Shown in pieces: positions 1 through 5,552 of a DNA stretch of 8,246 bases. Numbering within the stretch: position 1 is the stretch's first letter; every line of letters begins with the position of its first letter. Below the pieces are notes generated by a model, which was not told the origin of the DNA, searched no databases, and was given only the letters and a program-made list of their open reading frames with translations. Origin of the DNA: Selenomonadaceae bacterium (GTDB taxonomy: Bacteria > Bacillota > Negativicutes > Selenomonadales > Selenomonadaceae); the NCBI GenBank assembly GCA_017453765.1, contig JAFTEG010000221.1:1-8246 (forward strand), written 5' to 3'. The translations under genes were made by a program, and so were the position numbers.

Positions 1-1
1 G

Positions 2-559
2 TTTATTGTAGGCGGCGCGTTCGTAGGCATTGACAAAATCGTAGCTAAACGCATTCGCAAAGGTGAGGCAAGCTTAGGTTTCGGTGTTGACGTTCCGGCG
101 AAGGAAGATGACGACGAAAAATTTAATGAGCTGATTCACCAAGTGCGACCGGAAGATTTGATGAAGTACGGCATAATTCCTGAAATTATCGGACGTCTTC
201 CCGTTATCTGCACGCTTGAAACTTTGGACGAACATTCACTGCTTAGGATTTTAACCGAGCCTAGAAATGCGCCCGTCAAGCAGTACGAAAAACTTTTGGC
301 AATGGACAACGTTCAGCTTGAGTTTGAAGAAGGCGCGTTGCTTGCCGTAGCGAAAAAAGCTATCGAGCGTAAGACCGGTGCGCGTTCGCTAAAAGGCATT
401 ATTGAAGACGTGATGCTTGACGTGATGTTTGAAATTCCGAAGTCCGAAGAGCCGCGTAAACTTATTGTCACGGAAGAATGCGTAACCGAAGGCGCGACGC
501 CGAAAATTATTCCGCTTGACGCGCAGGAGCCTATTAACCTTGAAAAAGTAGCAGAGTAG
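2..559 (+). CDS. clpX: ATP-dependent Clp protease ATP-binding subunit ClpX, C-terminal part (5' cut by window)
   Basis: This is the C-terminal part of the ClpX unfoldase, the AAA+ ATPase that recognises, unfolds and feeds substrates to the ClpP peptidase in the cytoplasm. Reading begins in frame at base 2 with FIVGGAFVGIDKI, matching the ClpX 'ILFICGGAF.GLEKII' strand before sensor 1. It continues through EDLMKYGIIPEIIGRLPVI (the IGRLP arginine is the arginine finger of the AAA+ ring), the EP.NA..KQY segment and KKAIERKTGARSLKGI, where GAR is the sensor-2 arginine. The C-terminal tail of about 25 residues after the small domain is typical. No start lies in the window. A GTG at 143 is internal and should not be taken as the start. 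The stop is TAG. The zinc-binding N-domain, Walker A and Walker B lie upstream of the window. Identity is certain to family level. Confidence 0.96.
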   Translation, partial: FIVGGAFVGIDKIVAKRIRKGEASLGFGVDVPAKEDDDEKFNELIHQVRPEDLMKYGIIPEIIGRLPVICTLETLDEHSLLRILTEPRNAPVKQYEKLLAMDNVQLEFEEGALLAVAKKAIERKTGARSLKGIIEDVMLDVMFEIPKSEEPRKLIVTEECVTEGATPKIIPLDAQEPINLEKVAE

Positions 560-560
560 T

Positions 561-620
561 TAGGGATTAGGGAGGAGGTTTTAATTTTTAATTCTACATT
601 CTTAATCCTTAATCCTTAAT
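561..620. repeat. Heptanucleotide tandem repeat at the clpX / C39-like convergent junction
   Basis: Directly after the clpX stop the sequence is built from 7-base units. TAGGGAT and TAGGGAG (561-574) are followed by GAGG, then six units of the form NNTTAAT: TTTTAAT twice, TCTACAT, TCTTAAT and CCTTAAT twice (579-620). The left and right ends are near-complementary: 560-573 can pair with 606-619 over 14 positions including two G-U pairs in the plus-strand RNA, with a loop of 32 bases. No U-run follows the right arm, so this is not a classical terminator, but it could cap the clpX mRNA. The stop codon of the minus-strand C39-like gene (609-611) lies inside one of the units. Confidence 0.75.
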
Positions 621-1205
621 TAACACCACTCCGCCCTTGCGTTCAAAGCCGGTGTCCCAAAATTCGGCGAAGTCAACCCAATTAAAGCCGCCGTACGTTG
701 TAATTTTAACTTGAAAATTTTCAGTGTTATCATATCCCGTCAGCAAAAACCAATGCCAAACGTAGGTTTTCATGGCGGGATTTTTATGTTCCAGCGTAAG
801 GCAAGGTATCAGCCAGCCGGAATCAATCTGCGCTTTAATTTTTTCTTCCGTCGCCTTAACGTCATTCGCGCCGTCCCATTCATCAAAATTTAAATTCGTC
901 ACGCCGTAGCACGTCAAAAACTTTTTAAAGCCGTCAATGTACGTCTGCAACTTGTCAATGCCGCCCATACGCGGGTGCAGGTATGGCGTCATAATTTCAG
1001 AGAAACGGCGATAATCTTTGTACGAAATATTTTTCACGTCGTAGGGATAAAGTCCGTGAATATTTTTGTAAAGTTCAAAGTAAATTGAGCAATCGCAGGC
1101 AGTGACGGCGGCGCAACCGCCCTTTATCATTATGAACCGGTCAAGCTTGTGTTGGTCACCGCCTAAGTCTGATTCAACGTTAAAGTACGGCAATTCCTTT
1201 CGCAT
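609..1205 (-). CDS. C39-like (papain-fold) cysteine peptidase family protein, function unknown
   Basis: A 198-residue protein with no signal peptide or membrane segment. It has the motif order of the C39-like/papain fold. A KGGCAAVTACDCSIYF segment at residues 28-43 resembles the nucleophile helix 'GCG..A..N'; Cys31 would be the catalytic cysteine. A YVWHWFLLTGYD segment in the C-terminal third resembles the 'HWV.VTGY' histidine strand. A TTYGGFNWVDFAEFWDTG segment follows, near where the third catalytic residue normally sits. The fold assignment is an inference from motifs. Substrate and role are not known to me, and it could be a non-catalytic member. It lies 89 bases downstream of the dCMP deaminase gene on the same strand, so co-transcription is possible. 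It converges on clpX. The ATG at 1205 is the only start that keeps the RLD..IMIKGGC region, and a GAAAGGG lies 12 bases upstream of it, rather far for a ribosome site. The upstream spacer is an array of degenerate repeats (separate entry). Confidence 0.7.
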   Translation of the reverse strand: MRKELPYFNVESDLGGDQHKLDRFIMIKGGCAAVTACDCSIYFELYKNIHGLYPYDVKNISYKDYRRFSEIMTPYLHPRMGGIDKLQTYIDGFKKFLTCYGVTNLNFDEWDGANDVKATEEKIKAQIDSGWLIPCLTLEHKNPAMKTYVWHWFLLTGYDNTENFQVKITTYGGFNWVDFAEFWDTGFERKGGVVLIKD

Positions 1206-1283
1206 TAAAAATTTTTACCCTTTCACATAAAAAATTCCTTCGCATAAAAAAATTACTTTTGCATAAAAATTTTTATACTTTCG
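1203..1283 (-). repeat. Four degenerate tandem units, each an SD-like GAAAG followed by A/T run and ATG
   Basis: Read on the minus strand, the spacer before the C39-like gene consists of four adjacent units of 22, 19, 17 and 23 bases (1283-1262, 1261-1243, 1242-1226, 1225-1203). Each starts CGAAAG, CAAAAG, CGAAGG or TGAAAG, continues with an A/T run, and ends in ATG. The last ATG is the gene's own start codon, and the gene continues CGAAAGG as if starting a fifth unit. The upstream ATGs are out of frame with the gene; one of them is immediately followed by TGA. Confidence 0.65.
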
Positions 1284-1294
1284 TGACGTGAAAT

Positions 1295-1750
1295 TTAAAG
1301 TTCGTCAATCGTTTTGTAGACAATGCCGCCGTCAGTTTCGCGATAAATTATTTTTGCAATCTGCGCGTTTTTAATCATACGGCGACACATAAGGCAAGGT
1401 GCGCCGGACGCGTAACTTTCATCAGCCACATTTCTGCCGACAATGTAAATCGTGGCGCCCTGCATTTTCAGCGGATCTGCATTTATAATCGCGTTGGCCT
1501 CACCGTGAACACTTACGCAGAGTTCGTAGCGTTCGCCTTTCGGTATGTGTAACCTTTCGCGTTCACAAATGCCGGTATCAATGCAGTTATCCTCACCGCG
1601 CGGTGCGCCGTTGTAGCCGGTGCTTACGATAATTTTATCTTTCACGATAATGGCGCCGTAACGTCTGCGAAGGCAGGTTGAACGCTTGCCGACTTCCTCC
1701 GCGATATTTAAAAAGTATTCGTCCCAATCGGGGCGAGTATTTTTTTCCAA
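1295..1750 (-). CDS. comEB: Deoxycytidylate (dCMP) deaminase, ComEB type
   Basis: Zinc-dependent dCMP deaminase, converting dCMP to dUMP for thymidylate synthesis in the cytoplasm. Numbering residues from the upstream GTG at 1759, zinc and catalytic residues are clear: HGEANAI (His85, Glu87) and APCLMCRRMI (Cys122, Cys125). Also present are the WDEYF N-terminus, RSTCLRRRYGAIIVKD and the substrate-loop GYNGAPRG segment. The cysteines at 59, 65 and 81 lie in the extra zinc-binding region usual in bacterial and phage dCMP deaminases. Length is normal. Start choice: a GTG at 1759 would leave its ribosome site (GGAAG) touching the start codon, while a TTG at 1750 sits 8 bases after GGAAGG, so I annotate TTG, giving 151 residues beginning MEKNTRPDWDEYF. 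The GTG version adds three residues. In Bacillus this gene is in the comE operon next to comEC; here comEC lies on the same strand but cbiD intervenes. Confidence 0.93.
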   Translation of the reverse strand: MEKNTRPDWDEYFLNIAEEVGKRSTCLRRRYGAIIVKDKIIVSTGYNGAPRGEDNCIDTGICERERLHIPKGERYELCVSVHGEANAIINADPLKMQGATIYIVGRNVADESYASGAPCLMCRRMIKNAQIAKIIYRETDGGIVYKTIDEL

Positions 1751-1758
1751 TGCTTTCA

Positions 1759-1764
1759 CCTTCC
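1759..1764 (-). promoter_or_regulatory. Ribosome binding site GGAAGG that decides a TTG start for the dCMP deaminase
   Basis: On the minus strand GGAAGG (1764-1759) ends inside the upstream GTG candidate codon, so that GTG has no usable spacing. The TTG at 1750-1748 is 8 bases downstream, which is normal spacing. This supports the shorter protein. Confidence 0.6.
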
Positions 1765-1770
1765 AAAAAT

Positions 1771-1798
1771 TTTACATAGATTTTATGAAAATTATAAC
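1771..1798 (+). promoter_or_regulatory. Sigma-70-type promoter for cbiD, overlapping the divergent promoter
   Basis: TTTACA (1771-1776), 16-base spacer, TATAAC (1793-1798) on the plus strand. Transcription would begin near 1805, leaving a leader of about 80 bases that contains the TAGGGAN repeat. It lies back-to-back over the minus-strand promoter of the dCMP deaminase, so the two probably compete for polymerase. Confidence 0.5.
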
Positions 1799-1809
1799 TT
1801 CAACGTCAA
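1780..1809 (-). promoter_or_regulatory. Sigma-70-type promoter for the dCMP deaminase gene
   Basis: On the minus strand a TTGACG -35 box (1809-1804) is separated by 18 bases from a TAAAAT -10 box (1785-1780). Initiation near 1773 would give a leader of about 20 bases to the TTG start. Box quality is good; no experimental support. Confidence 0.6.
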
Positions 1810-1817
1810 GATTTTTT

Positions 1818-1869
1818 TAGGGAATAGGGATTAGGGAGTAGGGAAGAGAATTTAGAATTTAAAATTATA
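1818..1869 (+). repeat. Heptanucleotide repeat with a canonical G-quadruplex motif in the cbiD leader
   Basis: Four perfect-length 7-mers TAGGGAA, TAGGGAT, TAGGGAG, TAGGGAA (1818-1845) are followed by GAG and the AT-rich 7-mers AATTTAG, AATTTAA, AATTATA (1849-1869). The four GGG runs at 1820, 1827, 1834 and 1841 are each separated by exactly four bases, which satisfies the standard G3N4 intramolecular quadruplex pattern on the coding strand. It ends 15 bases before the cbiD start codon, just ahead of the ribosome site AAGAGG (1871-1876). The same unit types occur at 561-620. Confidence 0.8.
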
Positions 1870-1884
1870 TAAGAGGTCATAAAT

Positions 1885-2979
1885 ATGAATAATTCAAAAT
1901 TAAAAGGCGGCTACACTACCGGCGCAAGTGCTGCGGCAGGCGTCAAGGCGGCATTAATTTATTTTACCGCCGATAAAATTGTTGACGCAGTGGAAATTAC
2001 CGCGTTGGACGGTACGCCGCTTAAAATTCCGATTAAAGCCGTCACGAAAATTTCTGCCGATAAAATTCGCGTCGAAGTCATAAAAAATTCCGGCGACGAC
2101 CCCGACATTACAAATGGCGTTTCAATTTTCACCACGACAAAATTAATCGGCGGCGATGAAATTATTTTTCGCGCAGGTCTCGGCGTCGGTACCGTCACAA
2201 AAAGCGGCTTGCAAGTTGCAAAGGGTGAACCCGCGATTAATCCCGGTCCGCGCCAACTAATTAAAAATGTCGCCGCCGAATTTGGCGTAACCGGTCTTGA
2301 AGTTGAAATTTCCATTCCTGCCGGCGTTGAGCTTGCAAAAAAGACGTTAAATCCCATTCTCGGCGTTGAAGGCGGCATTTCGGTTATCGGTACCACCGGC
2401 GTACTGCGTCCGATGTCTGAAGAGGCGTTTAAAACTTCCCTCGTGCCGCAAATCGACGTTGCCGTTGCCGCAGGTTTTAAAACTTTAATATTCGTACCCG
2501 GCAAAATCGGCGAAGTCACCGCGCTGAAACTCGGCTTTAATCCTCAATCAATCGTGCAGACAAGCAATTTTATCGGGCATATGCTTGACGCGGCGGCGGA
2601 AAGAAATGTCGCCGAAATAATTTTGTGCGGACATATCGGCAAGCTGGTAAAAGTTGCGGCGGGAATTTTTCATACGCATAACCGCGTTGCTGACGGCAGG
2701 CTTGAAACTTTAGCCGCGTACTCTGCCGCAGAAGGTTTGAACGCCGTCGAAGTGCAGAAAATTTTAAACGCGGCAACTACCGAAGAGGCGGCGGAAATTA
2801 TTTCTGCGAACAATTTAAATCACGTCTACAAAAAAATTGCCGCTCGTGCAAGTCTGCGCGCTGAACGCTACACCTTTCAAAAAATTCGTGTCGGTACGAT
2901 TTTAACCAACTACGCAGGTGAAATTTTAGGCGCCGATGATTTTGCCAAAGAGCTAATCGCTAAACTTGGTGACGCTTAA
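1885..2979 (+). CDS. cbiD: Cobalt-precorrin-5B (C1)-methyltransferase CbiD
   Basis: CbiD catalyses the SAM-dependent methylation at C1 of cobalt-precorrin-5B in the anaerobic (early cobalt insertion) route to cobalamin. The 364 residues carry the family's landmark segments in order: the N-terminal GGYTTGASAAAGVKAAL (family form GYTTGTCAAAA..KAA), GLGVGTVTKSGL followed by KGEPAINPGPR, GVEGGISVIGTTGVLRPMSE, LIFVPGKIGE, and SNFIGHMLDAA followed by ILCGHIGKLVKVAAG and HTHNRVADGR. Length is full for the family. The ATG start has AAGAGG 8 bases upstream. The cysteine usual after TTGT is replaced here (TTGAS). No other cobalamin gene is in the window and no room exists for a cobalamin riboswitch in the roughly 80-base leader, so it stands alone here. 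Its last 27 bases overlap the end of comEC on the other strand. Confidence 0.96.
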   Translation: MNNSKLKGGYTTGASAAAGVKAALIYFTADKIVDAVEITALDGTPLKIPIKAVTKISADKIRVEVIKNSGDDPDITNGVSIFTTTKLIGGDEIIFRAGLGVGTVTKSGLQVAKGEPAINPGPRQLIKNVAAEFGVTGLEVEISIPAGVELAKKTLNPILGVEGGISVIGTTGVLRPMSEEAFKTSLVPQIDVAVAAGFKTLIFVPGKIGEVTALKLGFNPQSIVQTSNFIGHMLDAAAERNVAEIILCGHIGKLVKVAAGIFHTHNRVADGRLETLAAYSAAEGLNAVEVQKILNAATTEEAAEIISANNLNHVYKKIAARASLRAERYTFQKIRVGTILTNYAGEILGADDFAKELIAKLGDA

Positions 2980-5271
2980 TTTCTTGCCGTTCGTCCGAAA
3001 TTTTATAAGTCCGTCAATATCGGTACGGAAAATTTTTGCACCGCAACTCTGAAGATTCTCTAAAACTTCTGCGCGGGGATGACCGAAATTATTTCCATAG
3101 CCGACGCTGATAACCGCGCATTTTGGATTAACCGCCTGCAAAAATTCTAAACTCGAAGAAGTTTTACTGCCGTGATGCCCGACTTTTAAAACCGTGCTTG
3201 AAACGTCAATGCCTTCACGCAGAATTTCCTTTTCATTTTCAATAATCAAATCGCCTGTTATAAGAAAGGTTATGTCGCCGTAACGAATTTTGTAGACGTT
3301 TGAAATTTCGTTGCCCGTACCGAAACTTGGCGCGAAAATAATTTCAACTTGCACGCCGTCAATTTCAAAAACTTCACCGCGTTTGCCTGCGCGCAGATTG
3401 TCTAAATTTTTTTCACTTATACCGAAAGCCGCCGCGTACTCTTCCTTAGGTTCGCCCGCCGTGATAATTTCGCGTACGGGAAATTCTTTTATTACGGCAC
3501 CGGCGCCGCCTGAATGGTCTTCATGCACGTGCGTCAAAAAAATATAATCGACCTCTCTCACGCCTTCGTGCTTAAGGTACGGTACAACCACTCTGCCGCC
3601 GATATCAAAAACCTTTTCGCGTACGCCGCCGGTATCGAAAATTAAACAGTGTCTGTGCGGCGTCAAAACTACCGCGCAGTCACCTTGACCGACGTCGACA
3701 AAATTTACTTCCACGTCACCGCTCGGCTTGAAATTAAAAATCAGCGCAATTATCAGCAGAATTAAAATTTCCACGCGGCGAAAAATTATTGTCAAGTAAT
3801 AAAAAAATCCCGCCGCAAAACCTACGGTAGGCACTTGCACGGCGCTGAAAGGTAAATTTGCAAAAAGGCGGTTAAGCTCCGCGCCAATGCCAAAAATCAG
3901 CGATTCGCCTACAAAAATTATTTTGCCTGCGAACGGAATTGCCAGCGCGATTATGCCGCCTAAAAGTCCGCCTATGATTACCAATTCAAGAAACGGCATT
4001 ACGAAAATGTTTGAAAGTATCGAACTAAGCGAAACTTGGTTGAAGTACCAAATAATTATTGGCAAGCTTGCTATCTGCGCGCCGAGTGTCATTGCGGCGG
4101 GGTACGACGCCCAACGCGGCAGGCGCCACATTAACTTTCGCAAGTCTCCTGAAATGTACATAAGCCCAGCCGTTGCACTGAAACTTAGTTGAAAGCTTAT
4201 GTCGAAGATTAAAAGCGGCTTGACGATTAGCATTGCCAGCGCGGTTAGCGTTAAAAGCCTTGCGCCGATTGCCTCGACTTCCAGCGCGGTAGCCGTGAAA
4301 ACCAAAATTCCCATAAGCGCGGAGCGTATTACCTGCGGCAGGACGCCGGAAAGCAGCGTGTACGTGCCGATGATGAAAATGCCAATCGCCAACGTTGCCA
4401 TACGCGGAAATTTTAAAAGTAAGCATATATACGCCGTTGCCGCCGCCAAAAGTGTCATATGCGAGCCGCTGACTGATAGTATATGCACGATGCCGGTGGT
4501 TTGAAAATCCTGCACCAATTCGACATTCAGTCCCGCGTAGCCGCCGAATAACATTGCGAAAATTGCCGCCGCGTCTTCGCTTGACATTACACCTGCCATT
4601 GCGTCACGGTAGTGTTGACGAATTGCCGCGACGAGACGTAAAAATTTCGTCCAAAGACTGCCTTCGACGCTTTCAATTTCAATGCCGCCTTTACCTGCCG
4701 ACATTCGCGCGGTTATGCCGTCCGATTTCATTCGCGTCACGCCGTCAATCTGTCCCGGATTTTTGTAATTGGTTAAAAGCTTCACGTTGCCTTCCGCCGA
4801 AACTTTATCGCCGATTCGCGCAGATTCAAAAACGCCGTCGCTGTTGTACGCGGTTAAAATCAGTGCGCCGCTTACCGGCACGTCACCGCCTTTCATTTTG
4901 ACAGATGTTACGTCGACGATTAGGCGTTGCTGAAATAAATTATTCGACATAAATTTTGTAGTCGGCTCTTCACGTACAGTTCCCGTGACGGCAACGCGTT
5001 GACCTTCAAACTTTGAAATGTCATTCGGCGGCAGAGTGTCGACGGAAAAAAATCTTACGGCGCCGAGTGCAAAAAAAATTATCGGAAAAATTATCTTCGC
5101 CGTGACAGAAAAATTTTTCTTCCACGTGATAATAATTCCGATAAAAACAGCCGCCGCGCAGATTGCAAGTAACATTCTAACCGGCGGCTGAAAATATTCC
5201 GTAACGATAATGCCTGCCGCCAATGCCGCAAGCAACCAATTCAGAAACGTGTTTGAGATTTTGATTTTCAT
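2953..5271 (-). CDS. comEC: ComEC/Rec2 competence DNA-uptake channel protein
   Basis: ComEC forms the inner-membrane channel through which single-stranded DNA enters during natural transformation. At 772 residues it is full length with all three parts. First comes an N-terminal hydrophobic pair (about residues 10-72) and an OB-like DUF4131 region (VAVTGTVREEPT to about 200). Next is the Competence multi-helix domain (about 225-515), with the signatures HILSVSGSHMTLL (263-275) and FDISFQLSFSATAGLM (356-371). Last is a C-terminal metallo-beta-lactamase domain with DVGQGD (526-531), FDTGG (545-549), the metal motif HVHEDHSGG (581-589), ITGD (671-674) and LKVGHHGSKTSS (695-706). The B. subtilis-type first His-x-Asp variation is not present; this has the fuller HxHxDH. 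Stop is TAG. The ATG at 5271 lacks a recognisable Shine-Dalgarno and no in-frame alternative lies just upstream. Other competence genes are not in the window, apart from the ComEB-type deaminase. Confidence 0.96.
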   Translation of the reverse strand: MKIKISNTFLNWLLAALAAGIIVTEYFQPPVRMLLAICAAAVFIGIIITWKKNFSVTAKIIFPIIFFALGAVRFFSVDTLPPNDISKFEGQRVAVTGTVREEPTTKFMSNNLFQQRLIVDVTSVKMKGGDVPVSGALILTAYNSDGVFESARIGDKVSAEGNVKLLTNYKNPGQIDGVTRMKSDGITARMSAGKGGIEIESVEGSLWTKFLRLVAAIRQHYRDAMAGVMSSEDAAAIFAMLFGGYAGLNVELVQDFQTTGIVHILSVSGSHMTLLAAATAYICLLLKFPRMATLAIGIFIIGTYTLLSGVLPQVIRSALMGILVFTATALEVEAIGARLLTLTALAMLIVKPLLIFDISFQLSFSATAGLMYISGDLRKLMWRLPRWASYPAAMTLGAQIASLPIIIWYFNQVSLSSILSNIFVMPFLELVIIGGLLGGIIALAIPFAGKIIFVGESLIFGIGAELNRLFANLPFSAVQVPTVGFAAGFFYYLTIIFRRVEILILLIIALIFNFKPSGDVEVNFVDVGQGDCAVVLTPHRHCLIFDTGGVREKVFDIGGRVVVPYLKHEGVREVDYIFLTHVHEDHSGGAGAVIKEFPVREIITAGEPKEEYAAAFGISEKNLDNLRAGKRGEVFEIDGVQVEIIFAPSFGTGNEISNVYKIRYGDITFLITGDLIIENEKEILREGIDVSSTVLKVGHHGSKTSSSLEFLQAVNPKCAVISVGYGNNFGHPRAEVLENLQSCGAKIFRTDIDGLIKFRTNGKKLSVTKFSD

Positions 5272-5299
5272 TGAAGTTTGAAAAATTTTGTTGTAAAAT
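5271..5299 (+). promoter_or_regulatory. Promoter of the toxin RNA (RNA I)
   Basis: TTGAAG (5271-5276), 17-base spacer, TAAAAT (5294-5299). Initiation would be near G5306, giving an RNA of about 200 nt to the terminator at 5506. The -35 box begins on the last base of the comEC start codon (opposite strand), so the two units share no free spacer. Confidence 0.65.
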
Positions 5300-5305
5300 A
5301 TTTGT

Positions 5306-5349
5306 GTCGCAGGTAACTGACACCTCGCGTCTTCGGACGAAAGGAGGTG
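5306..5349 (+). promoter_or_regulatory. Structured leader that can bury the toxin Shine-Dalgarno
   Basis: CACCTC (5321-5326) is the exact complement of GAGGTG (5344-5349), the core of the toxin ribosome site. The segment between them carries a CGTC-TTCG-GACG hairpin (5328-5339) with a very stable UUCG tetraloop, so the two arms are brought together. An upstream AGGT (5311-5314) can also pair with ACCT (5322-5325), and GTGTC/GACAC (5304-5308/5319-5323) is a further alternative that would free the ribosome site. Competing folds of this kind are typical of type I toxin mRNAs, where the fresh transcript is translation-silent. Confidence 0.6.
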
Positions 5350-5373
5350 AGGAACTATGTTGATTTCGTTTAT
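5350..5373 (+). repeat. Direct repeat, copy a, over the toxin start codon
   Basis: A 24-base segment starting just after the Shine-Dalgarno core and covering the ATG and next five codons. It is 22/24 identical to 5507-5530; the last 17 bases (ATGTTGATTTCGTTTAT) are exact. The antisense RNA made across copy b could pair with it in trans; one of the two mismatches becomes a G-U pair. Confidence 0.85.
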
Positions 5374-5434
5374 AATGTCTATCGCGGCGGGCGTAGTGAC
5401 GCATTACATCTGCAAATGGTTGGATAGGCATTAA
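5357..5434 (+). CDS. 25-residue hydrophobic peptide, probable type I (Fst/par-like) toxin
   Basis: A small gene missed by length cut-offs. It has a near-perfect ribosome site (AAGGAGGTGA, 5341-5350) 6 bases before the ATG. The peptide starts MLISFIMSIAAGVV, continues through THYI, and ends CKWLDRH. That is one membrane-spanning helix of roughly residues 2-19 with a short polar, Trp-containing tail. Its size, single helix and charged tail match the Fst/Ldr class of membrane-acting type I toxins and the short 'CKWLD' peptides common in Firmicutes; I cannot name an exact family. Its own promoter lies upstream, a strong terminator downstream, and a copy of its first 17 bases (plus 5 of the 7 before) lies beyond the terminator facing an antisense promoter. 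That arrangement, rather than the peptide alone, is what points to a toxin-antitoxin unit. An alternative is a small membrane protein with a regulatory antisense RNA but no toxicity. Confidence 0.75.
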   Translation: MLISFIMSIAAGVVTHYICKWLDRH

Positions 5435-5479
5435 GCCGCGACCGGCCAATGGTTAGCGTTACACCTAAAACGCGCAAAA

Positions 5480-5506
5480 CCCCCGATTCGCCGTCGGGGG
5501 TTTTTT
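5480..5506 (+). terminator. Bidirectional intrinsic terminator shared by toxin mRNA and antisense RNA
   Basis: CCCCCGA (5480-5486) and TCGGGGG (5494-5500) form a perfect 7-bp stem with loop TTCGCCG. Six Ts follow on the plus strand, while AAAA at 5476-5479 supplies four Us on the minus strand. The plus-strand loop contains UUCG, which fits a YUNR U-turn pattern of the sort used for initial contact between sense and antisense RNAs. TGGTTA (5450-5455) and TAACCA (5509-5514) could pair around it. Confidence 0.9.
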
Positions 5507-5530
5507 AGTAACCATGTTGATTTCGTTTAT
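5507..5530 (+). repeat. Direct repeat, copy b, downstream of the shared terminator
   Basis: Second copy of the toxin start region, beginning right after the terminator T-run. It has no Shine-Dalgarno and is oriented so that the convergent RNA II carries the complement of the toxin start. The ATG opens a 28-codon frame (to 5600) that I regard as incidental. Confidence 0.85.
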
Positions 5531-5552
5531 CGTGTTCTTACTAAACATTGCA

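Larger units (their letters stand above)
5476..5546 (-). ncRNA. Predicted antisense antitoxin RNA (RNA II), about 70 nt
   Basis: Predicted from a convergent promoter (5553-5581) reading left to the bidirectional terminator (5480-5500, four Us on this strand). Starting near 5546, the RNA would contain the complement of direct repeat b (and hence of repeat a over the toxin start), then the terminator hairpin that is fully complementary to the toxin mRNA's own terminator. These two contact regions at the two ends are the arrangement described for RNA II of the pAD1 par locus. Size (about 70 nt against about 200 nt for the mRNA) also matches that system. No transcript evidence is available here. 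Confidence 0.6.

Noticed and set aside
560..620. Intrinsic terminator for clpX
   Set aside because: The 14-position stem has a 32-base loop and no U-run after it, so it does not meet the usual form; kept as a repeat with possible RNA structure.
1805..1884. Cobalamin riboswitch in front of cbiD
   Set aside because: The leader is about 80 bases, too short for the usual B12 aptamer, and I see no B12-box-like segment; it is occupied by heptamer repeats.
1959..2519. Long minus-strand frame inside cbiD, and similar frames opposite comEC and the kinase
   Set aside because: These are complementary-strand shadows of well-identified genes with no independent ribosome site or family motif.
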